Of a stretch of DNA of 5,211 nt, positions 1 through 5,142 are shown piece by piece. Every line of letters begins with the position of its first letter. The stretch's first letter is position 1. The DNA is from Clostridia bacterium (GTDB taxonomy: Bacteria > Bacillota > Clostridia > Oscillospirales > Acutalibacteraceae). The translations under genes and the position numbers were made by a program. The notes beneath the pieces were generated by a model, which did not search any database, was not told the DNA's origin, and worked only from the letters and a program-made list of their open reading frames with translations. Where the stretch lies: contig JAFRZS010000143.1 of the NCBI GenBank assembly GCA_017442445.1, positions 1 to 5,211 on the forward strand. Reading direction: 5' to 3'.

Positions 1-564
1 TGATAAAAATTCAAGATTTAAAGTAGAATCCGAGAAATTATCATCAATAAGCTTCTTTATCTTCTCAGGTGCAGAAGAAAATTTCTTTTCTGTAGCATCA
101 ACAAAAAAGCGTTTGCCGATTTCTGAAAAAGTATAAAGTAAGATACTTTCACACCTTATATTTGACAAATCATTGGGTACATCAAACACAGATTTCCATA
201 TCGGAAGCAAAGATTCAAAATCATGGTAAATAGTTCCGTTTTTATCAAGACGGAATTGTTCAGCTAAATAATTAGCCTTAATCCCTAAATAACTTATATA
301 TATATATTTAATATTCTGAGTGTTTTCTATTGAAAAAGTAACAGCCGGAGGAAGAATAAAAACATCACCCTTCTTCAATTCAGTAGATGTCCCTGATACA
401 TTCAAAACACCTTCGCCTTCTATAACAATATGCATTCGGTATGTAGAAGTTCTTTTAACAGCGCCATCTACTTCGTTACATTTTGTTTCATAAACAAGAT
501 TAATTATATTTATTTCGTTATCAGCTTTATAATTCGGTAAAAATTTGCAGATATTTTCTTCCAT
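1..564 (-). CDS. AraC-family transcriptional regulator, 5' part (cut by left window edge)
   Basis: The reading frame opens with ATG at 564-562 and runs without a stop to base 1, giving the first 188 residues of a protein that continues outside the window. Residues about 40-95 form a cupin-like sugar-sensing domain: a HIVIEGEG strand around 45-52, then a KKGDVFILPP turn at 64-73, the typical 'G-D-hydrophobic-PP' of AraC N-terminal arms. Residues about 167-188 (IKKLIDDNFSDSTLNLEFLS) match the beginning of the AraC DNA-binding domain, where a short helix precedes the first helix-turn-helix. The rest of that domain is off the edge. A GAGGTG ribosome binding site lies 6 nt upstream of the ATG. The gene is divergent from the oxidoreductase, an arrangement in which AraC regulators often control the neighbour, usually in response to a sugar. 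The effector is unknown. Family assignment is firm; the target genes are inferred. Confidence 0.88.
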   Translation of the reverse strand, partial: MEENICKFLPNYKADNEINIINLVYETKCNEVDGAVKRTSTYRMHIVIEGEGVLNVSGTSTELKKGDVFILPPAVTFSIENTQNIKYIYISYLGIKANYLAEQFRLDKNGTIYHDFESLLPIWKSVFDVPNDLSNIRCESILLYTFSEIGKRFFVDATEKKFSSAPEKIKKLIDDNFSDSTLNLEFLS

Positions 565-570
565 TTAAGT

Positions 571-576
571 CACCTC
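571..576 (-). promoter_or_regulatory. Ribosome binding site of the AraC-family regulator
   Basis: On the minus strand this reads GAGGTG and lies 6 nt before the ATG at 564-562. It is a strong Shine-Dalgarno match that fixes the start of the regulator, and the glycosidase gene has the same GAGGTG core. Confidence 0.75.
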
Positions 577-582
577 ACTGAT

Positions 583-611
583 ATTATGCATCATTTTATA
601 AGTTTAGTCAA
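583..611 (-). promoter_or_regulatory. Housekeeping promoter of the AraC-family regulator
   Basis: On the minus strand, TTGACT (611-606) and CATAAT (588-583) are separated by exactly 17 nt, each matching 5 of 6 bases of the vegetative sigma-A consensus. Transcription would begin around 576-577, at or just before the ribosome binding site, so the leader would be very short. It points away from the oxidoreductase promoter at 655-683, leaving 43 bp between the two -35 boxes for regulator binding. Confidence 0.65.
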
Positions 612-654
612 GAGGAAATATTACAAAATTATATAAGTAGTTGACTATTTTCAA

Positions 655-683
655 TTTACAGACCTGCATTATTAACATATAAT
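655..683 (+). promoter_or_regulatory. Housekeeping promoter of the oxidoreductase gene
   Basis: TTTACA (655-660) is followed after 17 nt by a perfect TATAAT (678-683), a strong sigma-A promoter. Transcription would begin near 690, giving a leader of roughly 24 nt before the ATG at 714. That start would lie only about 6 nt upstream of an earlier in-frame ATG at 696, which further disfavours 696 as the translation start. A TTGACT at 641-646 has no suitable -10 at normal spacing. It may instead be part of the short inverted repeat TTGA-N6-TCAA at 641-654, just upstream of the -35. Confidence 0.7.
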
Positions 684-700
684 ATAAAAAAAGTAATGTT

Positions 701-708
701 GTGGGGTG
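701..708 (+). promoter_or_regulatory. Ribosome binding site deciding the oxidoreductase start
   Basis: GTGGGGTG ends 5 nt before the ATG at 714 and is the only purine-rich Shine-Dalgarno-like stretch nearby. The upstream in-frame ATG at 696 has no such site. The start at 714 also gives the expected N-terminus, MKKIKIGVLGG, in which the first beta strand begins immediately. Confidence 0.6.
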
Positions 709-713
709 CTAAA

Positions 714-2012
714 ATGAAAAAAATAAAAATCGGTGTTCTCGGAGGTTACCGCGGAACCAGTATGATAAGCTATTGCAAAAAAGCAGACAATGCGGAAATT
801 GTCGCAATCTGTGATAAATCACCTGAGGTTCTCGAGGCGCAAAAAGAACGGGCTGAAGGCTACGATATTACATTTTATGATAATTTCGATGAATTCATTG
901 AACACGACATGGATGCCGTCGTACTGGCAAACTATGCAAATGAACACGCTCCCTTTGCAATCAAAGCTATGAAAAAAGGAAAGCATGTTTTTTCAGAAGT
1001 TTTGCCTGTTCAGACAATGAAAGAAGCAGTTGAGCTTATTGAAGCCGTTGAAGAAACAGGAATGATTTATGCTTATGGTGAGAACTATTGCTTCATGCCC
1101 GCTCCGTATGAAATGAAGAAGCTCTATGGTGAAGGCAAGATCGGCGAAATCGAATACGCAGAATGTGAGTACATTCATAACTGTGCTCCGATATGGCATG
1201 CATTGACATACGGAGAAAAAGATCATTGGCGTAACAATATGTATTCTACATTTTACTGCACACACTCTTTAGGTCCGATTATACATGCAACAGGACTCAG
1301 ACCTGTATCAGTTGTAGGCTTTGAATCATCAAACAATCACAGAGGAATTAAAGGCGGCAATAAATCCGGATCGTTTGCGGTTGAAATGGTGACTCTTGAA
1401 AACGGAGCTCTGATAAAAAGTATTCACGGTGGGCTTTATGTTGATTCAATCTGGTTCTCAATGTACGGCTCCAAGGGCAGAATGGAATGCGGCAGAGAGG
1501 TTCCCGACAGCGGTCGCATAAGAAAAATATACATAAAAAGCGACGAGATTGCTGAGGCTTATAAAATTACCGAGGAAAGCTATGAGCCAAAACGCGAACT
1601 CGACGAACAAGGTGGAAACTTCGGTCACGGCGGTTCTGATTTCTATGTAATGTGGAACTTTGCAGAAAAAATCAAAGGAAATCCCGAAGCAGATATCATT
1701 GATGTATATGAAGCAATAGATATGTTTTTACCCGGAATTTTGGGATATCGCTCAATTTTAAACGGTAATATACCCATTGATATTCCGAACCTTCGTGATA
1801 AAAAAGCAAGAGATGAATGGAGAAACGATACAGCTTGTACTATACCGGAGGTTGCCGGTGATATGCTCTTACCCACTTGCGCTACAGGTACTCCTGAAAT
1901 AGAAGACGAAATTTACGATAGAATGAAAAAGCTGTGGGAAGAAGAATGCGAGAAAAAGGACGGAAGTTACAGAGCATCAACCTTCAAGCAAGGTATGCGT
2001 AAAAAAAATTAA
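714..2012 (+). CDS. Gfo/Idh/MocA-family NAD-dependent oxidoreductase, GH109-like branch
   Basis: This 432-residue cytoplasmic protein has a two-domain Gfo/Idh/MocA layout. Residues 1-120 are a Rossmann fold: the glycine-rich loop GVLGGYRG at 7-14 binds the dinucleotide, and D34 at the end of the second strand favours NAD over NADP. The family's usual E-K-P motif after 'GKHVF' is replaced by SEVLP at 94-98, so the common lysine is absent. This motif, YGENYCF (121-127), the EYIHNCAPIW stretch, YCTHSLGP (181-188) and HGGSDF (305-310) recall the branch that includes GH109 glycosidases, which use bound NAD for a redox-assisted cleavage. The activity could be a sugar dehydrogenase or such a glycosidase; sequence alone does not decide. 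The C-terminal part (about 340-400) keeps the 'DMFLPGILGYRSILNG' helix. The start at 714 is chosen over 696 because of its ribosome binding site. The gene is divergent from an AraC regulator and convergent with a GH36-type glycosidase. It has no signal peptide or membrane segment. Confidence 0.88.
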   Translation: MKKIKIGVLGGYRGTSMISYCKKADNAEIVAICDKSPEVLEAQKERAEGYDITFYDNFDEFIEHDMDAVVLANYANEHAPFAIKAMKKGKHVFSEVLPVQTMKEAVELIEAVEETGMIYAYGENYCFMPAPYEMKKLYGEGKIGEIEYAECEYIHNCAPIWHALTYGEKDHWRNNMYSTFYCTHSLGPIIHATGLRPVSVVGFESSNNHRGIKGGNKSGSFAVEMVTLENGALIKSIHGGLYVDSIWFSMYGSKGRMECGREVPDSGRIRKIYIKSDEIAEAYKITEESYEPKRELDEQGGNFGHGGSDFYVMWNFAEKIKGNPEADIIDVYEAIDMFLPGILGYRSILNGNIPIDIPNLRDKKARDEWRNDTACTIPEVAGDMLLPTCATGTPEIEDEIYDRMKKLWEEECEKKDGSYRASTFKQGMRKKN

Positions 2013-2017
2013 ATAAC

Positions 2018-2074
2018 TACTAAAACACAAGAGGTTCTTACAGGCAATTGTAAGAACCTCTTTAGTAATTTTTC
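2018..2074. terminator. Probable bidirectional intrinsic terminator between convergent genes
   Basis: A perfect 14-bp stem pairs 2029-2042 (AAGAGGTTCTTACA) with 2049-2062 around a 6-nt loop, GGCAAT. An outer 5-bp helix, TACTA (2018-2022) with TAGTA (2063-2067), can extend it across a one-sided internal loop. On the plus strand a short T-run (2069-2073) follows. On the minus strand the stem is followed by a T-rich stretch opposite the A-rich end of the oxidoreductase gene. It sits between the two stop codons at 2012 and 2082, so it most likely ends transcripts from both genes. Confidence 0.85.
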
Positions 2075-2081
2075 TATTAAA

Positions 2082-3761
2082 TTATTTTTTGATTCTCAAC
2101 CATTCAGCAGTAAGAGGCTTCAATGTAATCGAACCGTTAGGAAATACCATTCTGTTAGCATAGACATCAAGTGCAGATTTAGGAGCGTTATTAAATGTCT
2201 TTGAATCAGTTTTACTGAAATTAAAATAGAAGTAATCAGTATAATCTTCAGTTTCAGTAATACCTTCAGATAAATCATAATTAAGTTTCGCGGGAATATT
2301 CTTATGATTTATCAATCTCTGTAAGAAACTTGCGTCCTTTTCAAGCATTTCCATCGGATTTTCACCGTACATCTTGACACCGCCGCCTGCCGCTACGCTT
2401 ATTGCGTGTAATTTCACAAGTTCCTTATCAAGAGTAGGTTCAGAATCGGAAATTATAACATCAGGATCAACGAGCCAAAGCTTCTTATTCGTCCAGATAC
2501 GATGCATATTTTCTTTTACATTTCTCAACAAAGGAATTTCACTTCTGACTATATCAGCTGAAGTTCTTATTGAGTTAGCAAGACCTAATGACGGCCAGAA
2601 AGGTGCCGTACATACCATGACATAAGCATCATCGCCTAAAGCATCGCAAATTGCCTGCATACCGTGTCTGTAAGCTTCAACAGATGTCATTTTGTCATTG
2701 TATCTGTGACCAAACGGTAATGCTCCCCATACATTCGCATCTAATTTAAAGTAAGATGCCTTCCACTCATTTTTTATAGTTTTGCAGAAATTAACTATAT
2801 GATTCAAAGCTTCGGGATTTGTGGGATCAAGACTGTACCACGGAATATCTCTCCAGCCGGGTTTTGCAGCCTCATCATAATTAAGAGGTTTACCGTTTTC
2901 GTCTTTAATAAACCAATCAGGATTTTCCCTGAAAATTCTGCTGTTGCCCGAAGCAACGAACGGTGCAAGCCAAATTCCGACTTCAAATCCTTCATCTTTA
3001 ATTTTATTGCACAAATCTTTCATTTCACACGAAAAAGATGATTTGACCTCAAGCCAATCTCCATAGAAAGGTTCGTAACCGTCATCAATCTGTATATATT
3101 TCAAGTAAGGTGCTTTGCCCTTGATTGTATCAAGAGAACCTAAAATCTGTTCAGCCGTAACATCAGGACCGAAAGTGTACCAAGTGCACCAACCGTCAGG
3201 ATCTTCTTTAAAGATTCTTCTCGGATGATTTCGGTTAATAAGTGTTGCAAATTGATTGAACATTTCAACTGAATCTTCACTTTTTATTATCGCAATACCT
3301 TCAAGTTCAATAATGTTTCCTGCTGTATATTCTTTATTTTCAAAAATCTGAGCAATAGTCAGATGACTGCCGTTCATTCTGAATTCAGTGCGGTAACTCT
3401 TACATGAAGTAGCGCCGAAAAGCCGGTATCCGTCAGGAGTATTGATTGTTATGTAATTATATGCTGTAGGTAAATCGTTTTTCTTCGGGAGTGAAAACTT
3501 AGTATCAAATGTTGAATAGGAATTTTTATAAATATCCCCTATTTCACCTACATACGATGTCAACATCTGATAACCGTCACCGTAAAACTCGCAGTCAGGC
3601 GGTAATTTCAGATCTTCATCAAAAACTACGACCTCGTCAATTACTGCAGTTTCAAGAAGCTCAATTTTAATTTTAGCTTCCTTCTCACTCTCTAAGAGTG
3701 TTGACTTAAACTGAGCAAGTGTTCCGTCTGATTTAATAATTTTAAGATTTTTTGTATTCAT
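2082..3761 (-). CDS. GH36-type alpha-galactosidase-like glycoside hydrolase
   Basis: This 559-residue enzyme has no signal peptide, so it should act in the cytoplasm on an imported oligosaccharide or glycoside. A beta-rich N-terminal domain (about 1-180) precedes a TIM barrel (about 188-480) and a small C-terminal beta domain. Barrel motifs in order are WCTWYTFG at 191-198, YIQIDDGYEPFYGDW at 222-236 (the D226-D227 pair lines the sugar pocket), GIWLAPFVAS at 262-271, YFKLDAN at 337-343 and RTSADIV at 399-405. By family comparison D341 is the nucleophile and D403 the acid/base; their order, context and length agree with the compact (about 550-residue) Thermotoga-type GH36 alpha-galactosidases, as I recall them, rather than the 700-residue forms. 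The substrate is unproven: the acid/base region reads RTSAD, and GH36 also contains enzymes for other galactosides. Its GAGGTG ribosome binding site lies 5 nt before the ATG. It has its own promoter, converges on the oxidoreductase, and may be a partner of it. Confidence 0.87.
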   Translation of the reverse strand: MNTKNLKIIKSDGTLAQFKSTLLESEKEAKIKIELLETAVIDEVVVFDEDLKLPPDCEFYGDGYQMLTSYVGEIGDIYKNSYSTFDTKFSLPKKNDLPTAYNYITINTPDGYRLFGATSCKSYRTEFRMNGSHLTIAQIFENKEYTAGNIIELEGIAIIKSEDSVEMFNQFATLINRNHPRRIFKEDPDGWCTWYTFGPDVTAEQILGSLDTIKGKAPYLKYIQIDDGYEPFYGDWLEVKSSFSCEMKDLCNKIKDEGFEVGIWLAPFVASGNSRIFRENPDWFIKDENGKPLNYDEAAKPGWRDIPWYSLDPTNPEALNHIVNFCKTIKNEWKASYFKLDANVWGALPFGHRYNDKMTSVEAYRHGMQAICDALGDDAYVMVCTAPFWPSLGLANSIRTSADIVRSEIPLLRNVKENMHRIWTNKKLWLVDPDVIISDSEPTLDKELVKLHAISVAAGGGVKMYGENPMEMLEKDASFLQRLINHKNIPAKLNYDLSEGITETEDYTDYFYFNFSKTDSKTFNNAPKSALDVYANRMVFPNGSITLKPLTAEWLRIKK

Positions 3762-3766
3762 GAAAA

Positions 3767-3772
3767 CACCTC
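3767..3772 (-). promoter_or_regulatory. Ribosome binding site of the glycosidase
   Basis: On the minus strand this reads GAGGTG, 5 nt before the ATG at 3761-3759. It supports this start over any internal methionine. Confidence 0.75.
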
Positions 3773-3783
3773 ATTTCCTGTAA

Positions 3784-3811
3784 ATTATATCACAAAAGAT
3801 TTTTTAGTCAA
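3784..3811 (-). promoter_or_regulatory. Housekeeping promoter of the glycosidase
   Basis: On the minus strand TTGACT (3811-3806) and a perfect TATAAT (3789-3784) are separated by 16 nt. This is a vegetative-type promoter, so the glycosidase should be expressed in growing cells, unlike the spore-coat operon behind it. An A/T-rich TTGTAAAATA block lies immediately upstream of the -35 and resembles a block upstream of the AraC-regulator promoter. Confidence 0.7.
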
Positions 3812-3849
3812 TATTTTACAATCATTAAAGACACAAACTTCGTAAAATG

Positions 3850-3858
3850 CATACTATG
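3850..3858 (+). promoter_or_regulatory. Candidate mother-cell sporulation promoter (-10 element) of the cotJ operon
   Basis: CATACTATG is close to the -10 elements of both mother-cell sigma factors: CATA at the start as in sigma-E (CATAcaaT-like) and nearly the sigma-K form CATA-N3-TA, with a G in the last position. An AC dinucleotide at 3831-3832 lies 17 nt upstream, as sigma-K likes. I see no clean sigma-E -35. It is placed about 40 nt before the first cotJ start codon, and no good vegetative promoter was found in this gap on the plus strand. In Bacillus subtilis the cotJ operon is read by sigma-E. The choice between the two factors is open. Confidence 0.4.
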
Positions 3859-3885
3859 TACTGTGACGCGTCAAAATTCTAAGAT

Positions 3886-3891
3886 AAGGAG
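3886..3891 (+). promoter_or_regulatory. Ribosome binding site deciding the cotJA start
   Basis: AAGGAG is a near-perfect Shine-Dalgarno sequence. It ends 7 nt before a GTG at 3899, the ideal distance, but only 1 nt before the in-frame ATG at 3893, and it lies downstream of the GTG at 3863. It therefore favours GTG 3899 as the true start. Confidence 0.7.
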
Positions 3892-3898
3892 AATGACA

Positions 3899-4141
3899 GT
3901 GAATTATCAGTCAAATTGCAGAAGATTCAATCAAGTGCAACCCGGTTGCAAATGTGTTGAATATAATTCGTGCACACATCAGAAAACAGCTCTCCCGGAG
4001 TGTCCTGTAGTTGCTATGGCATACATTCCGTTTCAGACAGATACAACCGTATATGATGAGTGCAAAGCTTTAAAAGTCGGCACATTATTCCCTGTTCTCA
4101 ACTTACCGTTTACAGGAGTGTGTGGTGTGAAACATGGATAA
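3899..4141 (+). CDS. cotJA: Spore coat-associated protein CotJA
   Basis: This 80-residue protein is the first gene of the cotJ operon and in Bacillus is needed for assembly of CotJC into the inner coat. The family core is clear: CPVVAMAYIPFQ at 35-46, then a YDECKALKVGTLFPVLNLPF stretch at 52-71 with the conserved 'AL..GTLFP.L..PF.G' signature. The first 34 residues are polar and variable. Seven cysteines (7, 17, 19, 25, 35, 55, 75) are many for 80 residues and could support disulfide cross-linking in the coat, which is inference. The GTG start at 3899 is chosen because the AAGGAG site is 7 nt upstream; ATG 3893 would be too close, and the frame is also open from GTG 3863. The last 8 nt overlap the start of cotJB, which suggests coupled translation. 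Confidence 0.88.
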   Translation: MNYQSNCRRFNQVQPGCKCVEYNSCTHQKTALPECPVVAMAYIPFQTDTTVYDECKALKVGTLFPVLNLPFTGVCGVKHG

Positions 4142-4385
4142 CAGAGCTTCATTATTGTTGAGAATTGCAGAAGTTGAATTTGCTATGTGGGAGCTTCATC
4201 TGTTTATGGATACTCACCCTGCAGATTTACAGGCTCTTGCACTTCATAACGAATATAAAGAAAAGGCAACAAAACTGAGATGTATGTATGAAGAAAAATT
4301 CGGCCCGTTAACACCTGAAAACGGTCAGGGTGTTGAATGGGTTAAAAACCCATGGCCTTGGGAGAAAGAGTGGTGTGACTGCTGA
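4134..4385 (+). CDS. cotJB: Spore coat protein CotJB
   Basis: This 83-residue, mostly helical, acidic protein is the second gene of the cotJ operon. The family signature is present throughout: a LLLRIAEVEFAMWELHLFMDTHP block at about 7-29, ADLQAL at 30-35, and YEEKFGPL at 52-59 followed by a tryptophan-rich tail (WVKNPWPWEKEW, 69-80). It ends in Cys-Asp-Cys (81-83), with one more cysteine at 50. CotJB is known only as a coat component made with CotJA and CotJC; no enzymatic role is established. Its ATG lies within the end of cotJA (8-nt overlap) and its TGA shares one base with the ATG of cotJC. The nearby Shine-Dalgarno is weak (GGTG about 6 nt upstream), which fits translational coupling to cotJA. 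Confidence 0.9.
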   Translation: MDNRASLLLRIAEVEFAMWELHLFMDTHPADLQALALHNEYKEKATKLRCMYEEKFGPLTPENGQGVEWVKNPWPWEKEWCDC

Positions 4386-4984
4386 TGTGGACCTATGAGA
4401 AACGATTACAATATCCGATAAATATTAAAACCCCTGACGCAAAATCAGCAAAAATTATTATTTCACAGTACGGCGGACCTGACGGTGAACTCGGTGCTTC
4501 GCTCAGATATCTTAGTCAGAGATACACAATGCCCTATCCTGAACTCAGAGGATTGTTAACAGACATCGGTACAGAAGAACTTGCGCATCTTGAGATGGTT
4601 GGCGCAATTGTATATCAGCTTACAAAAGGACTTTCTGCGGAAGAATTAAAAAGACAGGGCTTCTCAGATTATTTTGTAGACCATACGACAGCAATTTATC
4701 CTCAGTTTGCAAGCGGTACTCCGTGGAGTGCAGCTACAATTCAAAGTAAAGGCGATGTAATCACCGACTTACATGAGGATCTCGCTGCTGAACAAAAAGC
4801 AAGAACAACCTACGATAATATTCTCAGACTGATTGATAACCCTGATGTAAGAGAACCTATTAAATTCCTCAGAGCAAGAGAGATTGTTCACTATCAGAGG
4901 TTCGGTGAAGCTTTAAGAATTGCTACTGATAAAATGAATTCAAAGAACTTCTACGCATGTAACCCTTCATTCGATAAATGTTAA
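4385..4984 (+). CDS. cotJC: Spore coat protein CotJC, manganese-catalase-like
   Basis: This 199-residue protein is a four-helix-bundle di-manganese catalase homologue found in the coat of spores, where it may remove hydrogen peroxide. Metal-ligand candidates are all present: E35 in GGPDGE, E65 and H68 in TEELAH, E136 in LAAEQKAR, and H169 in REIVHYQRFGE. The spacings between E65 and H68 (3 residues) and between E136 and H169 (33 residues) agree with those I recall for the Lactobacillus plantarum enzyme, so a working site is plausible. It lacks the long C-terminal tail of soluble manganese catalases, as is normal for CotJC, and instead ends in a short tail with C192 and a terminal C199. Start and stop are firm: the ATG overlaps the cotJB stop by one base (TGATG), and an intrinsic terminator follows the TAA within about 10 nt. 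Confidence 0.94.
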   Translation: MWTYEKRLQYPINIKTPDAKSAKIIISQYGGPDGELGASLRYLSQRYTMPYPELRGLLTDIGTEELAHLEMVGAIVYQLTKGLSAEELKRQGFSDYFVDHTTAIYPQFASGTPWSAATIQSKGDVITDLHEDLAAEQKARTTYDNILRLIDNPDVREPIKFLRAREIVHYQRFGEALRIATDKMNSKNFYACNPSFDKC

Positions 4985-4994
4985 ACCCATAAGC

Positions 4995-5029
4995 AAAAGG
5001 TGTAAAGCTTAACGCTTTACACCTTTTTA
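4995..5029 (+). terminator. Intrinsic terminator of the cotJABC operon
   Basis: A perfect 14-bp stem pairs 4995-5008 (AAAAGGTGTAAAGC) with 5014-5027 around the 5-nt loop TTAAC, and the 3' arm ends in a run of five T. It begins 10 nt after the cotJC stop codon and closes the operon. Confidence 0.92.
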
Positions 5030-5049
5030 GCGACGCCAAGCCCTTTTTG

Positions 5050-5067
5050 CAAAATTGTTCGATTTTG
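5050..5067. repeat. Short inverted repeat of unknown role
   Basis: CAAAAT (5050-5055) and ATTTTG (5062-5067) flank a 6-nt spacer, TGTTCG. The stem is weak and A/T-only apart from its outer pair. It lies in the gene-free right end, and I see no function for it. Confidence 0.3.
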
Positions 5068-5102
5068 TTAAAGTTTTTCCACCCGGCCTTATATCAGAAT
5101 GC

Positions 5103-5142
5103 AAAAATAAGAAAGCAGATGAGGTCATCCATCTGCTCTTAT
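5103..5142 (-). terminator. Probable minus-strand intrinsic terminator for a gene to the right
   Basis: AGCAGATG (5114-5121) pairs with CATCTGCT (5130-5137). After a 2-nt bulge, ATAAG (5107-5111) pairs with CTTAT (5138-5142), giving 13 bp in all with an 8-nt loop. A run of five A at 5103-5107, partly overlapping the outer stem, becomes a T-run after the stem on the minus strand, while the plus side has no T-run. It therefore most likely terminates a leftward transcript entering from the right edge, convergent with the cotJ operon. Confidence 0.6.

Noticed and set aside
294..310. TA dinucleotide run
   Set aside because: It lies within the coding sequence of the AraC regulator, where it encodes an ordinary IKYIYISYL strand; not a repeat element or origin.
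641..646. TTGACT as an alternative -35 for the oxidoreductase
   Set aside because: No acceptable -10 lies 16-18 nt downstream; TTTACA at 655 with TATAAT at 678 fits better.
696..713. Upstream ATG giving the oxidoreductase six more residues (MLWGAK)
   Set aside because: It would be almost at the predicted transcript start and has no ribosome binding site, whereas ATG 714 has GTGGGGTG at the right distance.
790..972. 60-codon plus-strand open frame inside the oxidoreductase
   Set aside because: It lies wholly in another frame of a clearly coding gene, has no ribosome binding site, and encodes no recognisable protein.
993..1265. 90-codon minus-strand open frame opposite the oxidoreductase
   Set aside because: It is antisense to a conserved coding region, its composition is unnatural, and no family motif is seen.
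1643..1876. 77-codon minus-strand open frame opposite the oxidoreductase
   Set aside because: It is an antisense shadow of a coding region, with no promoter or ribosome binding site.
2374..3041. Two plus-strand open frames (2374-2625, 2799-3041) and one minus-strand frame (2804-2995) within the glycosidase
   Set aside because: All lie in alternative frames of the GH36 gene, whose motifs cover the same stretch; none has a start signal.
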